Origin: Plotosus lineatus
Taxonomy: Eukaryota > Chordata > Actinopteri > Siluriformes > Plotosidae
Direction: 5' to 3'
Assembly (NCBI GenBank): GCA_024760905.1
Contig: CM045733.1
Coordinates: forward strand, 38,218,501-38,282,500
DNA: 64,000 bases
The position numbers and the translations under genes were made by a program. Shown here one piece after another: positions 55,901 through 64,000 of the stretch (its first letter is position 1; every line of letters starts with the position of its first letter). The notes beneath the pieces are model-generated. The model had not been told where the DNA came from, did no database searches, and saw only the letters and a program-made list of their open reading frames with translations.

Positions 55901-58900
55901 CTGCTGTGCCAACCTGTATAATTCATTTTCTCCTCCTTACTTTCCAGCCGAGCATACAAGTCATCAAACGCGCTCTGTTTGGCCTTTGACACTGCTACCT
56001 TTGCCTTACGTTGTGTCTCCCTGTACTCCTGTTTACTCTCTTCGGTTTTGTCAATGTCCCACTTCTTCTTAGCTAATCTCTTCCTTTGTACACACTCCTG
56101 CACTTCCTTATTCCACCACCAAGTCTCCTTATCTACTTTCCTTCCAGATGACACACCAAGTATTCTCCTACCTGTCTCCCTGATCACATTCGCTGTAGTT
56201 GTCCAGTCATCTGGAAGCACTTCCTGACCACCCAAAGCCTGTTTCAACTCCTCCTTGAAGACAACCCGACACTCTTCCTTTTCAACTTCCACCACTTTGT
56301 CTTCTGCTCTGCCTTTGCCTTCTTCACCTTCCTCACCATAAGCATCATCCTGCACACCACCCTCCTATGCTGTTTGGCAACACTCTCACCGCTACTACTT
56401 TGCAGTCACTGACTTCCTTTAAATTACATCGCCTGCACAAGATGTAGTCTACCTGTGTGCTCCTACCTCCACTTTTATAAGTCACCCTATGCTCCTCTCT
56501 CTTCTGGAAGAAAGTATTCACCACAGCCATTTCCATCCTTTTTGCAAAATCTACCAACATCTGTCCTTCTGCGTTCCTGTCCTGGATACCAAACCTACCC
56601 ATCACTTCCTCGTCCCCTCTGTTTCCTGCACCAACATGTCCATTGAAGTCTGCCCCAATGACCACTCTTTCACCTCTGGGGGTACTCTGCATCACTTCAT
56701 CTAACTCCCTCCAGAATCTCTCCTTCTCTTCTCGCTCACATCCTGTCTGTGGGGCATAAGCACTAACAACATTGACCATCACACCTTTAATTTCTAACTT
56801 GAGACTCATCACTCTGTCTGACACTCTTTTCACTTCTAGAACATTCCTGGCAAACTCCTCCTTCAAGATGACTCCGACTCCATTTCTCTTCCCATCCACA
56901 CCGTGATAAAACAGCTTAAACCCTGCTCTTATGCTTCTAGCCTTGCGACCTTTCCACCTGGTCTCCTGAACACACAGTATGTCCACCTTCCTCCTCTGCA
57001 TCATGTCAGCCAGCTCTCTACCTTTTCCTGTCATAGTTCCAATATTCAAAGTCCCTACTTTCAGTCCTAGACTCATGCCTTTCCTCTTCTCTCTCTGGCA
57101 ACGGACACGCCTCCCGCCTCTCCTTCTTCGACGTCTTCGACCAACAGTAGTCCAATTTCCATCAGCACCCTGTTGGTTGACGGCACTGATGGCGGTCGTT
57201 GTTAACCCGGGCCTCGACCGATCCGGTATGTCATTCTTTCTTGTGATTCGCATAGTTTATTTGGCATTTGTTTTACGCCGGATGCCCTTCCTGACGCAAC
57301 CCTCTGCATTTATCCGGGCTTGGGACCGGCGTGAGGGAGAGACACTGGTTTGTGCCCCCCCCTCACGGCTGCATTGAAGTCTGGAAAGTGTAATGCCATA
57401 TTTTCTGGAAATCGGTGCATCTAAAGCAGATATTAAGAGACTAGACACTGGTATAAAAAATGGTTGGCGAGATGACTGGTTGAAGGAAGCCGACAATTTT
57501 GGAAAGCCTGTCAGCACATGGTGTTGAAAGTTAGCAGACAAGGCAGGAGTTGCATTTTGGTTATTGTGTCAGTAAGATATTAGATATGGACAGAATGGAA
57601 AGAAGGTACTACTTAAGCACGCAAATGATGATAAAATGCACCAAAAAGCCGTCCGCCAGCAAGCGCTGACACAAACTTTGCCTGGTTAGTACATTTATTT
57701 ATTTCACATTAATGCTTAGTGTTTTGAAATAGTATGAAATGTATTTTATAATTCCTTTATTGTAAGTACGTAGTATTAAAAATTTTGATTCACTATGTAG
57801 CAATTTTTACCCGCATTTAGTGATGTACACACATAATGTGAAATGTGTTATAAAATTGTGTATATATTGACCAAATATGTTTGAAATACTTCTATGTGAA
57901 TATAATGTCAATAAATACATATTCAATGCATTATAATAACAATTAAACATTCAAAAATAATACATAAGATGTAAATAAAAAAATAATGCATAAGATGTAA
58001 ATAAAATATAAATACACACACAAACAGACGCACACATACATGCAGGTACGCACCTCACAGAAAAATGTAAGTCTTGTTGAGGGGTTTTGGGTTGGTTTTT
58101 TTTTTTTTTTTTTTTTTTTTTTTGCATAATTGGCCGTGTTTTGCAGCATTTTCCTTAACTTTTCCCTATTTTCCTTAATTTCCTTATTTTTTTTATTTTT
58201 CAATGAATATTTTTGAAAAACCCACTGCAGAAACTGAAGAACGAAGTTGCGAGGGATCACTTTATTACCTGTTGTGGTACTTTACCTGTATAGGAATTCA
58301 AAGTTGTTTGCAAACCATTAAAATTATTGTGTATATATTGATCATATGTGTTAAATACTTCTTGAATACTCACCATTGTTTCTTTATAATCTTGTAAAAT
58401 GAGCTCAGAAAGCACTACATTTTCAAAAATTTTCTGGGGGTAACTCCCCAGACCCCCATTACAGGAGGGGACACCCCTCCCGCACCCTCCCCGCACTTTG
58501 TGCTACACGCCTCGCCAGCATTGGTGGCACACTCGGCTGCTTCGCAGCCTCAGTCTTCGGCTTCAGTAAATTTTTTCAGTCAAAATGATTTCTGCCTCCT
58601 AACCCCATGAACAAATAATTAATGTGTGTGTGTCTGTGTGTATAAGCTGTGGTGTGTATGTTGGTCCGTACTGGATTTGAGGATGTTCAGGATGCCAGTG
58701 TGTCTCACTCCTACTGTTCAGTGCTGGACACAATGCTCTCCTGTGAGTAACACCTCATTGATCTATCTGTTTTCCTCCTCCCTCCATCCACCCATTCAGA
58801 CATCCATTCATGCATCAGTGCAGTGTGCTTGTGTCCCAAACCTTAAATAACCTGTTCATTGTGCATCTGTATTTAGTGCTCACACATCACATCACACATC

Positions 58901-59175
58901 ACAGTAATGCATTTATTATTTTTGATATGCTCATAAATAATTTTGGTAATCGTTGTTTGAGTTTTATCATCAGCGCTACATCTCTATGGATGGTATTTAG
59001 AAAATATATTTTTCTCTATTGTTTTCTCTGCAGGGTTTCTGGATTCAGTAGAAAAAACAAATACCACATGCACCACAGACACCACACACCCTTCACATGC
59101 CACGAACTCTACACACCCTTCAAATACCATCCACGCCACAGACCCCTCAGAGCATGTATCGGCTGCAGAGGTTTG
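48927..59175 (+). CDS. fanca: Fanconi anemia complementation group A, partial (N-terminal exons)
   Basis: FANCA is a core subunit of the Fanconi anemia ubiquitin ligase that acts on FANCD2-FANCI during interstrand crosslink repair in the nucleus. Exons resolved: 48927-48984 (ATG at 48927), 50184-50293, 52462-52598, 52774-52869, 52985-53052, 53312-53415, 58647-58742 and 59034-59175. Lengths 110 and 96 nt and the phases agree with my recollection of human exons 2 and 5. Matching stretches include SRLGRKRKLQSQSELQEA, CVPISVLSVRMVMDRI, AARELLHVGIFSPKLFWQEY, VLEVVYHLHTEKLLPIQ, WLVSQLQSLCKC and MLVRTGFEDVQD. The exon equivalent to human exon 3 (between 50294 and 52461) was not found. The last exon listed has a Thr/Ser/His-rich stretch. 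The remaining, larger part of the gene is not visible before the window ends. Introns contain a hairpin repeat, LINE remnants and a full-length RTE. Confidence 0.88.
48999..49030. repeat. (CA)n at start of fanca intron 1
   Basis: About 16 CA units 14 bp after the donor site of exon 1. Confidence 0.96.
49070..49380 (-). mobile_element. Dispersed fish repeat relative of the 22861-23690 units
   Basis: Shares the TTTCCGAGCC...TTAACCCT end, the GAGCCTATCTCAGC block, CCATCTCAGGGCAACAC and AGAGCCCTCTTGCTGTGAGG with the tandem units. Moderately diverged. Confidence 0.6.
49385..50120. mobile_element. Long hairpin (fold-back) element in fanca intron 1
   Basis: Arms of about 243 bp (49385-49627 and 49879-50120) are near-perfect reverse complements; for example CAAACATATGCAAACTGATA on the left faces TATCAGTTTGCATATGTTTG on the right. 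The spacer is about 250 bp, AT-rich, and has no ORF. No clear target duplication was found at the ends. It resembles a MITE with long terminal inverted repeats, but the superfamily is unknown. The right arm ends about 60 bp before the exon 2 acceptor. Confidence 0.9.
50755..50960. repeat. Degenerate CACTATACACTACA minisatellite, part 1
   Basis: Imperfect units of the type tatacactacacac/ctgcacactata. The same type resumes at 51715-52230. Confidence 0.75.
51130..51690 (-). mobile_element. Rex3-like LINE remnant in fanca intron
   Basis: On the minus strand it shows a diverged FADDVV-like region near 51240-51225, and the CCACTTTACATTCAGCTATGAACCG area is similar to 46370-46410. It lies between two blocks of the CACTATACACTACA minisatellite and may have inserted into it. 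Confidence 0.6.
51715..52230. repeat. Degenerate CACTATACACTACA minisatellite, part 2
   Basis: About 500 bp of diverged units with period near 14-15 bp. The 188-residue open frame over it (51676-52242) is rich in Tyr/Thr/His and is a by-product of the repeat. Confidence 0.8.
52419..52456. repeat. (GT)n before fanca exon acceptor at 52461
   Basis: GT run ending just before CTACAG. Similar runs precede the exon at 52774 (52718-52766) and follow it (52880-52940), so three fanca splice borders sit next to GT runs. Confidence 0.97.
53480..54202. other. Degraded repeat DNA in fanca intron, left of RTE copy
   Basis: The stretch GGAAATACGGATTTCCGTC opens AT-rich DNA. A segment near 53530-53600 (CAGTAAGCCCTTACCCATTCGTGG) resembles a pogo/Tigger terminus, and a short frame near 53786 reads MMSLKSPASSLASGKEHKS, which vaguely resembles the N-terminus of such transposases. 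Assignment is weak. Confidence 0.35.
54222..57372 (-). mobile_element. Full-length, nearly intact RTE LINE (RTE copy 4) in fanca intron
   Basis: A 3151-bp element flanked by a perfect 19-bp duplication ATTGAAGTCTGGAAAGTGT (54203-54221 and 57373-57391). The minus strand reads 5' UTR, then frame 57253-56345 (302 residues; Arg-rich start, endonuclease with VQETRWKGRKARS, GADFNGHVGAGN), frame 56355-55861 (linker, ETWWWNKEVQECV) and frame 55912-54260 (550 residues; RT with VDLEKAYDRVPREELWY, HQGSALSPFLFAMVMDRL, FADDIVICSES near 55005, then RWFGHVQRRDSEYIG and RPRGRPKRRFMD, ending RCGDP). Compared with copy 1, single missing bases near 56390 and 55935 explain both frame changes. The 3' tail is GAAGAAGAAGA. 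It is antisense to fanca. The family mobilises by target-primed reverse transcription. Confidence 0.95.
57392..58640. other. Intron DNA, unassigned degraded repeats
   Basis: Contains a poly(T) run (58098-58123) and AT-rich DNA. A GC-richer piece at 58430-58560 (CTGGGGGTAACTCCCCAGACCCC) resembles the end region of some hAT elements. With 53480-54202 it may be one old element interrupted by the RTE copy, but I could not prove matching ends. Confidence 0.35.
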
Positions 59176-59587
59176 GTAAGTCAATAACAACATGTATTAT
59201 GTCGCATGTTCTTCACATGCTTGTGTGGGTTTCCTCCCACAGTTCAAAGGCATGCATGGCAGGCAAATTTCTGTTCTAAACTTGCTCCTGGCTATGAGTG
59301 TTAAAGGTTGTGTGTGTGTGTGTGTGTGCTGGCAATGTGATGGTGTGGCAAACTGTTCAGGGCTATTCAAGTGCAAAGTATTCACATGGGGCTTGGGCTA
59401 TCAGCAGACCTTTGCACTGGTTCTTTATCTTTATCTCACTCTTCTTTGTATGGAGCAACTGTGTGCACGCAGTTTCCTCCGGGATCAATAAAGCAATTCT
59501 GATTCTGCCTAAGTTTCATATGATGCGTAAAAGCTGTATTGAATTAAATTTGTGATTTGATCATCTTTGATTTTTTTTGTTTGATTT

Positions 59588-59790
59588 AGGCAGGGATGGC
59601 TCAGTGGTAAAGGCTCTGGCTTATTAACCTAAAGGTCAGGGGTTCGAGCCCCAGTACCACCAAGCTGCCTCTGTTGGGCCCTAGAGCAAAGCCCTAAACC
59701 CTCAATTTCTCACTTCAATAAAAATAATAAATGAAAGTCCATCTGGATTAGGGCATCTGCGAAATGCCATAAATGTAAGTTAACAATTCC
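59588..59790 (+). mobile_element. tRNA-derived SINE of a second family
   Basis: GGGATGGCTCAGTGGTAAAGG (A-box) and GGGGTTCGAGCCCCAGTACC (B-box) form a tRNA-like head. The body TTGGGCCCTAGAGCAAAGCC and end CTGGATTAGGGCATCTGCG, AAATGCCATAAATGTAAG are typical of fish SINEs. Distinct from the GGCAGTGGTGGTCTAGTGG family. Confidence 0.85.
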
Positions 59791-59794
59791 CTTT

Positions 59795-60350
59795 GAAATG
59801 TGGGAGGTTTTTTTTGAGTCACCCTGTATCACCTGGTCTGTGATAGAGCTCTGGGGTTTGTCTTGGCCATGCAGGCTTGACCAGCTGGACTCGCTTCTGT
59901 GCGTTCTATCAGATTCTGTGTACTCTTCTTGCTACCCACACATTATCTGTAATTCTGGCTGTTTTAGATGAATGTTGTTTTGTTTGCCTTGCAAGTTATT
60001 TTGAGTGGCGGTTGTTCAGATCTTTTTTTATTACTCATTTATCCAGTGTTTGGTTTATTCTGCTTCTAATAAGCTTATTCTCCCTGCCTACTTGTAACAT
60101 CTGGGCTGTTTCACAGTCAGGGTATACTTTTTGTCAGGGTGTACCTTATGAGAGTAAAGTATTTAGTGTGAAGTTTTAGAACTACAGGTCTAATAGTATC
60201 TAAGTGATGCTGGGCGTAGGTGTAACAGTTACATGGTCTTGAAAATAACTCGAATTTAGAATATAGCAACACTTGTAAAGAATTCACAGCATTAGGAATA
60301 AAATCTCACTAAACACATCATTATCTGAACAGGTTTCATGCATCATTAGT
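59795..60350. other. fanca intron or intergenic, nothing recognised
   Basis: AT-rich DNA with no exon I can fit to FANCA and no repeat family. Confidence 0.4.
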
Positions 60351-60354
60351 TCTA

Positions 60355-62826
60355 TATATGTGAGCCACTCCACCGAAAGTAGGCTCTGTGTCCAAAAATG
60401 AGCTTTTTACACAGTCAGATAGACGAGGCCCAAAGCTGCAAGAAGTTTGTCAATACCTTGAAAACTGACCGAGCTATGACATTTCTTGTGTCAGTATTCA
60501 ACTAAAAATTTCAAAAGACGTTTCAGAGAAAAATGAACACAAAGATTTCCCTTCTTCCAAAGATCATTAGTCCTTAGCAACCAAACAGATGCGAGAATTG
60601 GGCTTTGAAGATGCCGGAATGCTTCGCGTTTTTGAAGATTATTTTGCCGGTGAGTATTTTTCTCTGCATGCAAAATTTGATTATGGAATTTTTTTGATTA
60701 TTTGATTTGTGTGTAATCTTGTCTGGACTGGACATTCTGGATCGTGGCTTATTTAGTTTTGTACGAAAATTGGTCAAGACCTGAAAAATAGTGTACTTAA
60801 ATGTTTCATTCCTTTTACATATAAACAAACTGATGATTGATAACTATGCCAGCTGTGTTGATGAAGATTTTGATTTTAATGTTGATGAAGAAGAGGCAGG
60901 ATATACAGGCCCTTCTCAAAAAATTAGCATATTGTGATAAAGTTCATTATTTTCTGTAATGTACTGATAAAAATTAAACTTTCATATATTTTAGATTCAT
61001 TGCACACCAACTGAAATATTTCAGGTCTTTTATTGTTTTAATACTGATGATTTTGGCATACAGTTCATGAAAACCTAAAATTCCTATCTAAAAAAATTAG
61101 CATATCATGTTCAGGTAGTCTAAACGAGCTATTAACCTAATCATCTGAATCAACCAATTAACTCTAAACACCTGCAAAAGATTCCTGAGGCTTTTAAAAA
61201 CTCCCAGCCTGGTTCATTACTCAAAACCACATTTATGGGTAAGACTGCCGACCTGACTGCTGTCCAGAAGGCCATCATTGACACCCTCAAGCAAGAGGGT
61301 AAGACACAGAAAGAAATCTCTGAGCGAATAGGCTGTTCCCAGAGTGCTGTATCAAGGCACCTCAGTGGGACGTCTGTGGGAAGGAAAAAGTGTGGCAGAA
61401 AACGCTGCACAACCAGAAGAGGTGACCGGACCCTGAGGAAGATTGTGGAGAAGGGTCGATTCCAGACCTTGGGGGACCTGTGGAAGCAGTGGACTGGGCT
61501 ACAGGTGCCGCATTCCCCTGGTCAAGCCACTTTTGAACCAGAAACAGCGGCAGAAGCGGCTGACCTGGGCTACAGAGAAGCAGCACTGGACTGTTGCTCA
61601 GTGGTCCAAAGTACTTTTTTCGGATGAAAGCAAATTTTGCATGTCATTCAGAAATCAAGGTGCCAGAGTCTGGAGGAAGACTGGGGAGAAGGAAATGCCA
61701 AAATGCCTGAAGTCCAGTGTCAAGTACCCACAGTCAGTGATGGTCTGGGGTGCCATGTCAGCTGCTGGTGTTGGTCCACTGTGTTTTATCAAGGGCAGGG
61801 TCAATGCAGCTAGCTATCAGGAAATTTTGGAGCACTTCATGCTTCCATCTGCTGAAAAGCTTTATGGAGATGAAGATTTCGTTGTTCAGCACGACCTGGC
61901 ACCTGCTCACAGTGCCAAAACCACTGGTAAATGGTTTACTGACCATGGTATTACTGTGCTCAACTGGCCTGCCAACTCTCCTGATCTGAAGCCCATAGAG
62001 AATCTGTGGGATATTGTGAAGAGAAAGTTGAGAGACACCAGACCCAACACTGTGGATGAGCTTAAGGCTGCTATCGAAGCATCCTGGGCCTCCGTAACAC
62101 CTCAGCAGTGCCACAGGCTGATTGCCTCCATGTCACGCTGCATTGAAGCAGTCATTTCTGCAAAAGGATTCTCGACCAAGTATTGAGTGCATAACTGAAC
62201 ATGATTATTTGTAGGTTGACTTTTTTTGTATTAAAAACACTTTTTTTTAAATTGGTCAGATGAAATATGTTAATTTTTTGAAATGGGAATTTTGGGTTTT
62301 CATGAGCTGTATGCCAAAATCATCAGTATTAAAACAATAAAAGACCTGAAATATTTCAGTTGGTGTGCAATGAATCTAAAATATATCAGTACATTACAGA
62401 AAATACTGAACTTTAACATAGTCGTTTTTTGTTAAATTTTAGGGCTTACCACGGTGACTAATGGGTTAATAAAGTGCCTGTCAGATTAAAATGAGGATGA
62501 TTTCTCTTGTCATCTCTTCCTAAAACTCTTCCTAGACATGTTTTATAAAAGTTTATATGGCTGAGGTGCATAAAAATTGTTTGGTTGCTAAGGACTAATG
62601 ATCTTGGAAGAAGTACAATCTTTGTGCTCATTTTTCTCTAAAACGTCTTTTGAAATTTTTAGTTGAATGCTGACACAAGAACTGGCATAGCTCAGTCAGT
62701 TTTCAAGGTATTGATAAACTTTTTGCTGCATTTTGCAGCTTTGGGCCTCGTCTATCTGACCGTGTAAAAAGCTCATTTTTCATTTTTGGACACAAGAGCC
62801 TACTTTTGGTGGAGTAACTCACATAT
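60355..62826. mobile_element. Fold-back DNA element with long inverted arms, split by a Tc1 insertion
   Basis: Left arm 60355-60586 (ATATGTGAGCCACTCCACCG, then GTCCAAAAATGAGCT) is the reverse complement of the right arm 62579-62826 (AGCTCATTTTTCATTTTTGG, then GGTGGAGTAACTCACATAT), with about 10 percent difference. Between the arms, 60840-60900 reads an acidic stretch with DEDFDFNVDEEE, which may be the start of a lost transposase. The Tc1 at 60904-62425 interrupts the interior. Superfamily unknown; long arms and the acidic N-terminus would suit a piggyBac-type element, but I saw no TTAA duplication. Confidence 0.82.
60904..62425 (+). mobile_element. Tc1-like transposon, DD34E, frameshifted, right end lost
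   Basis: Left end TA followed by CAGGCCCTTCTCAAAAAATT. Subterminal sequence (TAATACTGATGATTTTGGCATACAG at 61039-61063, quoted in part) recurs inverted at 62310-62335. The right terminal ~35 bp is missing. Frame 61235-61627 gives the helix-turn-helix domain (MGKTADLTAVQKAIID, SERIGCSQSAVSRHL); frame 61443-62186 gives the catalytic domain with FSDESKF, VVQHDLAPAHSA and SPDLKPIENLW. There are 34 residues between the second Asp and the Glu, so DD34E. The linker between the two frames is shortened, so the enzyme is broken. Confidence 0.93.
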
Positions 62827-62829
62827 TAT

Positions 62830-63840
62830 TACCTGCAATAAGAACAGCATCAGTGACAATCACTGTGGTGTTCCGGAGAAGACACTTCTTGACAGACATG
62901 CTTATCAACTTGATGTGGAACTCGACAGAAATTATTCCACATCCAATCCCAATTATATTTTCCAGCAAGTAATACAGTACCATGCTGCTTTAGAAAGAGC
63001 AATTAATATCTGAAAAAAGCACTTCTGTTCTCCACATTTATCGTCTACTTTCCAGAGAAGACATTTTTGATGAACAAAGGATCCTGATAAAGCCACTGAG
63101 ATCATCTCTTTTTAGATTGTATGAAAATACCCCTTCAAAAGTAAAAGTTATTTTGTAATGAGGAGTGCAATTCAGAATTGTATTAGGTAAAGTTTTTTTT
63201 TACTCTGAAGAGAATTGAATTCTTTACGTATGTGGTCAAAATTTTGGCAATATTTTCCCCTGATACTTTTACTGATATTTATACTGATATTTATGATGTT
63301 CATCGTAATTGAGAAACGATTTCACTAGTGTAGCTGGGCGAACGTTTCTTTGATACAACAATTAACAAGAGATAGTCATACAGTACATTTGCCTACTTAA
63401 AGGGGTTCCTTGTATAATTTTTAAAAGACAATCCTGATAATGAAGCAAACCATTTACATTTTCTCCAAGCACAGTACTGGCAGCAGTTATGGTTTTTGAA
63501 TAAGTTCTATGTGGTAGCTCCACATCTTCAAAAGGAAACTAAAGAAATGTAAATAAATATAAAATATTGTGTCTTTGTGACAAAGTTATATAATTCAGTT
63601 CAACTATGAATACATCATGTTTCCACAGGTGCACTTTAAGGTAGATAGACCTTTGTTGTAACATTTGTCCTAAAACCTGCTGGTGTTTCATTATGTACGA
63701 ATGAGGAATATTTAAACATCCAGAAATTAGGACCAGGCACCTGCAGGGTCTGTCTGATGACAAATTTGTCAGATACGTATATTATAGACAGCACAGATGA
63801 ATGTAGTTGACGTCCTCTCACAGAACAGGTAATGGAGACA
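62830..63840. other. Nothing recognised
   Basis: AT-rich DNA. A 75-codon frame at 62786-63013 (MDTRAYFWWSNSHIITCNKN at its start) begins inside the fold-back arm and has no family I recognise; 62830-63110 could belong to another old element. Confidence 0.4.
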
Positions 63841-64000
63841 TACAGGGGGTGGACAAAATAATGGAAACACCTAACATTTGGCATCATAATCTTTTAACAT
63901 AATTTAAACAATCAAAACTTGGCATATGTATTAATTCATACAACTTGTGAATTGTTTCCAAAGGAATTTTAAGGCATTTTTCAGTTAGAACACCCTCCAC
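63841..64000 (+). mobile_element. Left end of another Tc1-like transposon, cut by window edge
   Basis: TA followed by CAGGGGGTGGACAAAATAAT and GGAAACACCTAACATTTGG, a terminal inverted repeat I recognise from fish Tc1 elements. The transposase would lie to the right of the window. Confidence 0.75.

Noticed and set aside
59588..59660. tRNA gene
   Set aside because: A- and B-box-like sequence is present, but it continues into a typical SINE body and the cloverleaf is not maintained.
62786..63013. 75-residue open frame as host gene
   Set aside because: It begins inside the right arm of the fold-back element, has no recognisable domain and no splice context.

Overview
The window is vertebrate nuclear DNA, almost certainly from a ray-finned (teleost) fish. 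Coding exons are short, phased and split by GT-AG introns. Intergenic and intronic DNA is full of dinucleotide repeats and fish-type mobile elements: Tc1/mariner, hAT and pogo-like DNA transposons, RTE-, RTEX-, Rex3- and L2-like non-LTR retrotransposons, and tRNA-derived SINEs. The element mix does not let me name the species.

Five host genes can be read. cdk10 (minus strand, 4578 down to 1252, then off the left edge) encodes the PISSLRE kinase; nine exons are resolved. Directly upstream on the same strand is a two-exon, 86-codon gene (5724-5003) that I read as spata33; it carries a calcineurin-docking PxIxIT motif. chmp1a (plus, 12665-19720) is complete in seven exons and encodes an ESCRT-III subunit. 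A single-exon SLC10-family gene resembling slc10a3 lies at 24734-26110 (plus). fanca (plus, 48927 onward) starts in this window; eight of its exons are resolved up to 59175 and the rest lies beyond the right part of the window. The cdk10-spata33-chmp1a block and its relative orientations match human 16q24.3, where FANCA is also close, but here fanca is on the other side of chmp1a and slc10a3 sits between them.

Layout: 1-900 Tc1 relic; 900-5724 cdk10 and spata33, with a LINE fragment in a cdk10 intron; 5740-12480 intergenic SINE and two RTE LINE copies; 12480-20680 chmp1a with pogo-like, Tc1 and hAT insertions in introns; 20680-24100 simple repeats and SINE/tandem repeats; 24190-26300 slc10a3; 26300-48500 a 22-kb block built largely of dead retrotransposons (RTEX, RTE, a zinc-finger LINE, L2 with a nested hAT, Rex3-like); 48600-59175 fanca, with a full-length RTE copy in one intron and a large hairpin repeat in intron 1; 59180-64000 SINE, a fold-back element carrying a Tc1 insertion, and the left end of another Tc1 element.

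The host genes do not form a pathway. The most informative points are the small spata33 reading with its PxIxIT motif, a SINE family whose body is the 5' piece plus the 3' tail of the RTE LINE present in the same window, several insertions datable by clean target-site duplications, and long palindromes or inverted repeats inside and next to genes. Exon borders were placed by hand from reading frame, splice consensus and recalled family structure; no alignment was run.
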